From Clostridia bacterium (lineage in GTDB: Bacteria > Bacillota > Clostridia > Christensenellales > Aristaeellaceae), in contig JAEDKS010000071.1 of assembly GCA_016295665.1 (NCBI GenBank), positions 1-11,141 of the forward strand: a stretch of DNA of 11,141 bases. The letters run 5' to 3'. Each line of letters opens with the position of its first letter. The first letter of the stretch is position 1. The translations under genes and the position numbers were made by a program. Below the pieces are notes generated by a model, which ran no database searches, was not told the origin of the DNA, and was given only the letters and a program-made list of their open reading frames with translations. This document shows positions 5,339-11,141 of this stretch, one piece after another.

Positions 5339-6810
5339 GCGTACGTCTGCCGAGGCTGCTGGACGGGCAGATGCGGGAGATGAAGCGGCTTTCGCCCCTG
5401 CGCCTGACGCTGGAGGAAACGCTCTCGCCCCTCTCCAGCGCGGAGATGGTGCTGGCGGGGAGCGGCGAGGTCAGCTGCGGCGACTTCGTGGAGCTCTACG
5501 ACCCGGAGGGCAGCGCGGGCATCTTCCGGGTCACCGCCGTGCAGACCGACCACGGCACGGGCGGCACCACCCGGGTGTGGCTGGAGCACGGGCTGGGGAC
5601 GCTGGCGGACAGCGTGATCGCCGCGTCCCACGGCTGCTTCGGGCTCACGGGGCAGGTGGCCGCCGGCGCGTTCCTGAACGCCGCCGTCACGGTGCGGGAG
5701 GGCGCGTCCTCCTCCTCCGCCGCCCTGGGCACCCTGCCCGCCGGCACCCCCGTGTCCGTGCTGTCCCAGAGCGGCAGCTGGCTGGAGGTGGCGGCGGGGG
5801 CCCTGCAGGGCTTCGTGCCCCAGGCCTACGTGACCCGCAACGCGGAGGCGGGCCCCTTCCCCTCCAGCGCCACGGTTATCTCCTCGGGCACGGTCTATCT
5901 GCGGGTGGGCACCGCCAACACCTCCTACACCATCACCGCCCTTTCCCCCGGGGACACGGTGACCGTGGTGGGTTCCCGGGGCAGCTGGTACATGGCCTCC
6001 ACCGGCGAGAGCACCGGCTGGGTGCAGAAGGCGTATCTGCAGCTGGGGGACGCGGTGGTCCTGGAGGATCTGACCGTGGCTGACGTGCTCTCCGACCTGC
6101 TGGACACCTTCCAGCCCGGGGGCCTGTGGGCCGTGGGCGAGGCCACGGCGGCGGCGGGGCTGGGCTACCTGTTCGGGCAGGAGAACCTGCTGGAGGCCAT
6201 CCTGCGCATTCCGGACAGCCTGCCGGGCGCCTGGCGGTGGGTCACCGACCAGACCGCCCTGCCCTGGCGCCTGAGCCTGATGCCCCTGGACGACGCGCCC
6301 GAGAGCGAGCTGCGCCTGCGCCGCAACCTGACCGGCCTGCGGGTGACCGTGGACCGGGGCGAGCTGTGCACGGTGATGGTGCCCCTGGGCAAGGACGGGC
6401 TGACCATCGCGGAGGTGAACGGCGGCAGCGCGTCCCTCGTATCGCCCGGGGCAGCGGTGTGGGGGCGCGTGGAGCGCCTCTACCGGGACGCGCAGGAGGA
6501 CGACCCCGCCGCCCTGAAGGCCGCCGCCCAGACCGCCCTGAACCGCCTGAGCGCCCCGGTGGTGACCGTGGAGGCCGACGCGCTGGCCCTCAGGAGCGTC
6601 ACCGGCGAGCCCCTGGACGGGCTGCGGGTGGGCGGCGTGTGCCGCCTGCCTCTGCCCGGGGAGGGCGACGGGCTGCGGGAGCGCATCGTGTCGCTGCAGT
6701 GGGAGGACGTGCTCGGGGAGCCGGAGCGCGTCCGGGTGACCATGGCCAACCGGCTTCAGTCGGCCTCCGCCCTGCTGGCGGAGATGAACAGCCGCATCAG
6801 CATCCGATGA
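5329..6810 (+). CDS. Tail hub / tail-associated protein with two inserted SH3b domains
   Basis: This 493-residue protein fits the prophage tail-hub family (Tal / gp44-like N-terminal region) that closes the tail tip below Dit. Residues 1-105 hold the first hub part, ending in LEHGLGTLADSVI (86-97). The hub resumes near 245 and contains GQENLLEAILRIPDSLPG (283-300), the tryptophan-rich stretch WRWVTDQTALPW, LRLRRNLTGLRVTVDRGELCTVMVPLGKDGLTIAEVNGG (328-366) and a C-terminal beta domain to 493. Between them lie two tandem SH3b-type domains (about 118-169 and 181-237), each with VRxG or LRVG near the start, a SGSW/RGSW core and a G[F/W]V-x-x-x-Y end. Such domains typically bind peptidoglycan. No C-terminal peptidase domain is present. 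The start overlaps the Dit gene; a GAGGGGG site precedes it. Confidence 0.8.
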   Translation: MAVSVRLPRLLDGQMREMKRLSPLRLTLEETLSPLSSAEMVLAGSGEVSCGDFVELYDPEGSAGIFRVTAVQTDHGTGGTTRVWLEHGLGTLADSVIAASHGCFGLTGQVAAGAFLNAAVTVREGASSSSAALGTLPAGTPVSVLSQSGSWLEVAAGALQGFVPQAYVTRNAEAGPFPSSATVISSGTVYLRVGTANTSYTITALSPGDTVTVVGSRGSWYMASTGESTGWVQKAYLQLGDAVVLEDLTVADVLSDLLDTFQPGGLWAVGEATAAAGLGYLFGQENLLEAILRIPDSLPGAWRWVTDQTALPWRLSLMPLDDAPESELRLRRNLTGLRVTVDRGELCTVMVPLGKDGLTIAEVNGGSASLVSPGAAVWGRVERLYRDAQEDDPAALKAAAQTALNRLSAPVVTVEADALALRSVTGEPLDGLRVGGVCRLPLPGEGDGLRERIVSLQWEDVLGEPERVRVTMANRLQSASALLAEMNSRISIR

Positions 6811-6834
6811 GCGGCACACAAAGGAGGGAAAACC

Positions 6835-9800
6835 TTGTCCATTCTTCTTGACAGGACCTGGGACGTGGATCTGGCTGCGCCGGTCACGCCCCGTCCCCTG
6901 CGGGACGTGCTGCTCTGCGGCGACCGCAGCGCCCACCGCCTGCATGTCCAGCTGCACCGGGGCGGCGAAAGCGTGACGGGCATCACCGGGGTCACCGGCT
7001 GCTTTCTGCGCGCAGACGGCGCGTCGGTCATCATGACCGGCGAGACCGAGGCGGGCGGCGTACAGCTCGTGCTGGCCCCGGCGTGCTACGAGGTGCCCGG
7101 GCGCGGCAGCCTGCTGGTGCGCGTCTCCGAGGGGGACAGCATCGTCACCGCCCTGTGGCTGGAGGTCAGCGTGGCGGGCACCGCTTCGGAGACCGTGATT
7201 GACGGCGACGACGTGGTGCCCACGCTGGACGACCTGCTCTCGCGCCTTGCGCAGATGGAGCAGGCCACCCGGGAGGCCCAGGACGCCGCCGCGTCCCTGG
7301 ACGCCTGCCGCGCCATGGTGCAGCTGCCCGTCAGCTGGGAGACGGGCTACCGCATCGACTACCAGACCGGCCTGCCCACCGTGGACAGCCAGTACGCCGC
7401 CACCGCGCCCATCGGCATGGCGGGCGGCTACGTGGCGCAGGTGGACATTCTGACCGCCGCCGCCAGCGACTCCTCCGGCTACGCGTTCTACGACGCGGAG
7501 GGGCTGGTGCTCTCCTGCGGCAACATCTACGAGGGCACGGGCCTGACCCTGGCCCACCACGTGCTGGACGTGCCCCCGGCGGCGCGCTCCCTGCGCTTCT
7601 CCAGCCGCGTGAAGAACAACCTGTACCAGCAGGCCGCCGCCACCATCCCCACCGCCTACGGTGACGTGCTGACCGCCGCCCGCCGCCACGCGGATGACGC
7701 CCTGGCCTCCCGGGAGGAGGTGGCGCTGCTGGAGGAGCGCCTGCTGCGGAGCGGCTGGCACGAGACCGGCCCCGTCTCCGGCCTTTGGACGCTGCGGGCG
7801 GGCTGCTACGTGGACGGCAGCGGCGCGCTGCTGGAGGACGCGACCTTCGACACCTACCTGCTCACCCCCGCGCACCCCTTCCGGCTCTACGCCGCCGCCG
7901 CGCAGCTGCCCGCGTCGAAGTACGTGTCCCTGGCGGTGTACACCGGCGCGGCGGATGCGGAGCACTTCCGCGTCCGCTACCGCAGCTACAAGACCGAGAA
8001 CACCATGCCCACCGCCGACGCGCCCCTGCAGGTGACCTCCGCGCTGGTGCTGGCGCTGTCCGTGCACGCCGGGGAGGACTTCGCCCTCATGTCCGACGAT
8101 CCGCTGGAAGCCCCGTCCCTGTCCTCCGGCCTGCGGCTTGGGGAAAACCAGCTGGAGCAGGTGCGCGACAGCCTGTCCGGCCCCCTCGGCACCGTGCAGA
8201 CGCTGGAGCAGGCGCTCGTCATCCCCGGCGGCGACGCCGAGCTGACCGACGGGCAGTCCCTGTGGACCTCCCATCCCGGCTGCTACGCCGACGGAAAGGG
8301 CAGCCTGGTGCTCTCCGAAGCGTTCGACAGCTACGTCCACACGGCGCGCTGCGATTTCCGGCTCTGGGCGGATGACCCGGACGCGGATCACTACCTGTCC
8401 CTGGCGGTGTACGGGGGCAGCGAGGCCGTGCCGGACGGCTTCCTGGCCCGCTACCGCTGCTACAAGAGCGAGAACACCCTGCCCGCCTCCGACGCGCCCC
8501 TGCAGGTGAAGGCGGGGCAGACCCTGTGCGTCACCGTGGCGGCGGGGGCGGACTTCCGCCTGCTGTCCGACTACGCGCTGGCGCAGGTGCGCCTGGCGGA
8601 GGGCGTGGTGCTGGGCGGCACGCAGCTGGCGCAGATCGCCGCGCAGCTGCCCCGCACGGGCCCCGTGCTGCCCTTGGAGAGCACCGGGGACAGCGTTACG
8701 CTGCTCCTGCCCACCGACCGCGCCGGCACCTCCATCCGCTGCACCCTCGTCCACATCAGCGACACGGCCCTCCACGCGGACTGCTGGCGGCTGGGCGCGG
8801 CGGACGCGGTGGCGGACGGGGAGGTGCTGTTCCCCCTGGTCTCCGACGGCGAGTGGGAGATGGCGCTGATGCTGCAGGGCCGATCGGACTTCATCGGCGG
8901 CAAGCAGCACGGAAGCGAGATGATGACCCGCGCCGCCTTCACGGTGAACGGCGTGCGCTGGGTGCCCGGCGAGACGGTGGAGGACTGCCGGGAGCTGAGC
9001 CTGCGCGAGACCACCACGCTCTACGACCCCGCCGACGAGACCACCCCCGTGGGCATCCACGAGCGGGTGTACGCCATCTCCGCCGAGGGCATCCGCATCG
9101 CGCAGCGGGTGCGCTGGCTGGTGGACGCGGTGTGCGACTACAGCTACGTCTGTATGCTGCCCATCCTGCGGGGCCATGACGCGGTGACCCCGCACCTCAT
9201 CACCGGCGAGTGCTGGGACGACCGGGACTTCACGGTCTACGACATCAGCTCCCCCGGCTTCTCGGGCCGGCCCCATCTCAAGGCGCACGGCATGACCCGC
9301 TACTTCCTCCGCTCCCGGGAGACGGGCGTGGAGGCGGAGGTCACCTGCCGCATCACAAACGAGCCGGAGAGCAGCGTCAGCTTCGTGCAGAACACCGCCG
9401 ACCTGTACAACAAGGTGTACTTCAGCTACTGTGGCCCGGGCTATGCCGTCACCGCCGGGGACGAGTGGGCGTGGGAGCAGCACTACCGGCTGAACATCGC
9501 CTGCCGGGCCGGTGACCGGGCGGACGAGGCGCTCCACCGCCTCTCCGCGCTGGAGGAGCGCACCGCCGCCCTCGAGGAGAGCCGAGCGGCGGCCCTGCTG
9601 GAGACCACCTCCCCCGCGCCCGTGGCCCTCTGCTGGCCCGAGACGGATTCGGCGCTGCTGCCCCGGGCGGTGCTCTCCGCCCATCAGGCGGGGGGTGGCG
9701 CCGCGTCCCCGGACAACGTGCGGCCCCTGTCCGGCGCGGAGACGGCGGTGCTGTGCCGCACCGGGCGCAACCGCTTCTGCCCCGCCTTCGCCCCGGACGG

Positions 9801-10635
9801 GGACACGGGCACCCTGGCCCGGTTCGACCTGCCCGGGGTGCCCGGCGAGACGTGCACCGTGTCCACGGACGTGCCGGGCACGGAGGTGGCGTCGGTGTTC
9901 GTGTCGGTGGGCGGGCCGCCCCTGCCCGTGACCTGTGCCGCGCCCCGGACGGTGACCGTGCCCGAGGGCGGCACGCTGTCCGTGCTGCTGCGCCACGACA
10001 CCGCCCCGGGCGGCGTGGACGCGCGCACAGGCGTTCTGGACGGCACCTGGCAGGTGCAGGTGGAGCCCGGCGGCACCGCCACGGCCCTCTCCCCCTTCGG
10101 CACCGCCCGGAAGGTGGCCCTGGGCGAGACCTGCTGGGGCGGGGTGCTGGACTGGGCCACGGGCACGCTGACCGTCACCCACGGCGGCTGCGTGCTGACC
10201 GGCGCGGAGACCCTGTCCCCGGAGGGCAGCAGCGGCGGCGTGTACCGCTACGCCGTGCTGAACGTGGCAAAGCCCACGGTGGTCGCGGGGCACGGGGGCC
10301 TGTTCTCCCACGGCAGCTACAGCCGCAGCGCCTACGCGGGGCTGACGGCGCTCCACAGCGCCTACGCCGCCAACGGGCACCTGTACCTGCTCAGCGACCT
10401 GCGCACCCCCGAGGCGCTGGCGGCGTGGCTCGCGGCGCAGGCGGCGGCGGGCACCCCGGTCACGGCGGTGTACGAGCTGGCCGCCCCGGTCACCCGGGCG
10501 CTGACCCTGCCCGGGGTGCGGGCGGTGACGGGGCTGAACCAGCTGTTCCTCCGGGGCGGCGGCGACGTGTCGGTCACCCATCACGCCGACCTGACCCACC
10601 TCATCGCCCTGCTGCGCGCCGCCGTGGGCGTGTGA
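6835..10635 (+). CDS. Large BppU-like tail fibre / receptor-binding protein (TTG start)
   Basis: This 1266-residue protein is the likely host-recognition fibre. TTG at 6835 is supported by AAAGGAGGG (6820-6828) 6 nt upstream. Residues 1-120 resemble the BppU N-terminal baseplate-attachment domain (LHVQLHRGGESVTGITGVTGCFLRA). A short helix follows (130-157). Residues 168-272 look like a jelly-roll module (YRIDYQTGLP, GYAFYDAEGLVLSCGNI). Two related domains lie at about 308-424 and 463-582 (AGCYVDG / PGCYADG, ending ENTMP / ENTLP and SDAPLQV). Residues 609-890 are a large beta-rich domain with DFIGGKQHGSE (685-695), seen in other Firmicutes tail proteins but of unknown activity. A coiled coil (897-923) precedes a C-terminal module (924-1266) with SPDNVRPLSG and GGVLDWATGTLTVTHGG, common at the ends of phage fibres. 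Exact ligand is unknown. Confidence 0.8.
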   Translation: MSILLDRTWDVDLAAPVTPRPLRDVLLCGDRSAHRLHVQLHRGGESVTGITGVTGCFLRADGASVIMTGETEAGGVQLVLAPACYEVPGRGSLLVRVSEGDSIVTALWLEVSVAGTASETVIDGDDVVPTLDDLLSRLAQMEQATREAQDAAASLDACRAMVQLPVSWETGYRIDYQTGLPTVDSQYAATAPIGMAGGYVAQVDILTAAASDSSGYAFYDAEGLVLSCGNIYEGTGLTLAHHVLDVPPAARSLRFSSRVKNNLYQQAAATIPTAYGDVLTAARRHADDALASREEVALLEERLLRSGWHETGPVSGLWTLRAGCYVDGSGALLEDATFDTYLLTPAHPFRLYAAAAQLPASKYVSLAVYTGAADAEHFRVRYRSYKTENTMPTADAPLQVTSALVLALSVHAGEDFALMSDDPLEAPSLSSGLRLGENQLEQVRDSLSGPLGTVQTLEQALVIPGGDAELTDGQSLWTSHPGCYADGKGSLVLSEAFDSYVHTARCDFRLWADDPDADHYLSLAVYGGSEAVPDGFLARYRCYKSENTLPASDAPLQVKAGQTLCVTVAAGADFRLLSDYALAQVRLAEGVVLGGTQLAQIAAQLPRTGPVLPLESTGDSVTLLLPTDRAGTSIRCTLVHISDTALHADCWRLGAADAVADGEVLFPLVSDGEWEMALMLQGRSDFIGGKQHGSEMMTRAAFTVNGVRWVPGETVEDCRELSLRETTTLYDPADETTPVGIHERVYAISAEGIRIAQRVRWLVDAVCDYSYVCMLPILRGHDAVTPHLITGECWDDRDFTVYDISSPGFSGRPHLKAHGMTRYFLRSRETGVEAEVTCRITNEPESSVSFVQNTADLYNKVYFSYCGPGYAVTAGDEWAWEQHYRLNIACRAGDRADEALHRLSALEERTAALEESRAAALLETTSPAPVALCWPETDSALLPRAVLSAHQAGGGAASPDNVRPLSGAETAVLCRTGRNRFCPAFAPDGDTGTLARFDLPGVPGETCTVSTDVPGTEVASVFVSVGGPPLPVTCAAPRTVTVPEGGTLSVLLRHDTAPGGVDARTGVLDGTWQVQVEPGGTATALSPFGTARKVALGETCWGGVLDWATGTLTVTHGGCVLTGAETLSPEGSSGGVYRYAVLNVAKPTVVAGHGGLFSHGSYSRSAYAGLTALHSAYAANGHLYLLSDLRTPEALAAWLAAQAAAGTPVTAVYELAAPVTRALTLPGVRAVTGLNQLFLRGGGDVSVTHHADLTHLIALLRAAVGV
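7756..8580 (+). repeat. Tandem duplicated domain within the fibre gene
   Basis: Two copies of a domain of about 115 residues occur at fibre residues 308-424 and 463-582. Shared features include [AP]GCY[VA]DG, a Y-[VL]-SLAVY strand, RYR[SC]YK[TS]EN and DAPLQV. At DNA level the copies share an identical 21-nt stretch (8015-8035 and 8489-8509) and a near-identical stretch around the SLAVY codons (from 7925 and 8396). The copies differ widely elsewhere, so the duplication is old or the copies are under diversifying pressure. Confidence 0.75.
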
Positions 10636-10646
10636 GGGGGTGCGGC

Positions 10647-11141
10647 ATGAATCGGGAACAGCTTCTTGCCGGGGTGCTCGCCATCGAGGCGGAGCACCCC
10701 ACCTACCGCCTGGGCGGCAGCGCCGCGGACGGCACCTGCGACTGCATCGGGCTGGTGATCGGTGCCCTGCGGCGCGGGGGCGTCTCCTGGCCCGGCACCC
10801 ACGGCACCAACTGGACGGCGCGGCGGGCCGTGACCAATCTCAGGCAGGTGACCTCCGCCGCGCAGCTCTCCCCCGGGGAGCTGGTGTTCAAGTCCCGCGC
10901 CCCGGGGGAGGCGGGGTACGCCCTCCCCGCCACCTACGCCGGGGACGCGGACAGACGGGACTACTACCACGTGGGCGTGGTGCTGCGCGTGTCGCCCCTC
11001 GTCATCGTCCACTGCACCGTCCCCACCGTGAAGCGGGACACCCGGCTGGGGGCCTGGCGTCACGCGGCGTCCCTGTCCCTGCTGACGGAGGACACCCCGG
11101 AGACCGCCCCGGACACCGCGCCCGCTGCCCCGGACGCGGAG
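10647..11141 (+). CDS. NlpC/P60-type cell-wall hydrolase (3' end outside window)
   Basis: The visible 165 residues contain an NlpC/P60-like cysteine peptidase domain of the type that cuts peptide stems of peptidoglycan. The nucleophile motif is DCIGLV with Cys33, the catalytic histidine is most likely His108 in DYYHVGVVL, and His122 (VIVHCT) is a good third polar residue. The segment SPGELVFK (75-82) matches the usual strand before the histidine. Serine in the classic DCSGL motif is replaced by Ile. From about residue 147 the protein runs into a Thr/Pro/Ala/Asp-rich linker (TPETAPDTAPAAPDAE), which suggests a further binding domain beyond the window. The ATG lies 11 bp after the fibre stop, with GAGGGGG upstream. 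It could be a lysis endolysin or a tail-associated lysin; no holin is visible to decide. Confidence 0.8.
   Translation, partial: MNREQLLAGVLAIEAEHPTYRLGGSAADGTCDCIGLVIGALRRGGVSWPGTHGTNWTARRAVTNLRQVTSAAQLSPGELVFKSRAPGEAGYALPATYAGDADRRDYYHVGVVLRVSPLVIVHCTVPTVKRDTRLGAWRHAASLSLLTEDTPETAPDTAPAAPDAE

Noticed and set aside
4996..10599. A 1867-codon open frame on the minus strand opposite the Dit, hub and fibre genes
   Set aside because: It is a mirror of the GC-rich third-position bias of the + strand genes; its translation is Gly/Ala/His/Arg/Val-rich without domains, and the opposite strand encodes recognisable tail proteins throughout.
1..11141. CRISPR arrays, tRNA genes, insertion sequences, attachment sites
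   Set aside because: No regularly spaced repeats, cloverleaf sequences, transposase-like proteins or terminal inverted repeats were seen.

Overview
The window is a block of late structural genes from a tailed phage or prophage. All genes lie on the + strand and are transcribed left to right. The coding sequence is very GC-rich with strongly GC-biased third positions. Several genes carry strong AAGGAGG-type ribosome binding sites, and the one clear promoter is of housekeeping sigma-70/sigma-A type. The head-tail and tail proteins resemble those of Firmicutes siphophages. I infer a phage or prophage of a high-GC member of the Clostridia; no host gene is present to confirm this.

Layout. Positions 1-184 are AT-richer and hold a promoter, a roughly 94-nt leader with three consecutive stem-loops, and a strong intrinsic terminator, all upstream of the first gene. 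Next comes the head module: Gp20-like scaffold (185-790) and P22-coat-like HK97-fold major capsid protein (910-1716). The connector module follows: head-tail adaptor (1786-2232), head closure protein with a TTG start (2229-2573) and tail completion/terminator protein (2570-2947). The tail module is tail tube (2941-3528), tail assembly chaperone (3631-4260), a 97-residue unknown protein (4257-4550), Dit-like distal tail protein (4547-5338), hub/tail-associated protein carrying two inserted SH3b domains (5329-6810), a 1266-residue BppU-like receptor-binding fibre with a TTG start (6835-10635), and the start of an NlpC/P60 cell-wall hydrolase (10647 to window end, still open).

The genes work together in assembly order: scaffold and coat build the capsid, three small connector proteins close it, tube and chaperone make the tail, and Dit, hub, fibre and hydrolase form the adsorption and wall-penetration apparatus. 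Most junctions from 2229 to 5338 are start/stop overlaps, consistent with translational coupling. The gaps that remain (791-909, 1717-1785, 3529-3630) contain GC-rich stem-loops without T-tracts. No gap after 184 exceeds 120 bases.

Three points stand out. First, the promoter-leader-terminator unit upstream of the scaffold gene could be a small RNA, an attenuator or an antitermination element. Second, no tape measure gene lies between the chaperone and Dit; only a 97-residue ORF occupies that place. Third, the chaperone gene contains a dnaX-like set of frameshift signals (internal Shine-Dalgarno, T TTT TTC heptamer, downstream stem) inside an uninterrupted ORF, so that slippage would give the shorter product. 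Family names below rest on remembered sequence patterns, not on a database search.
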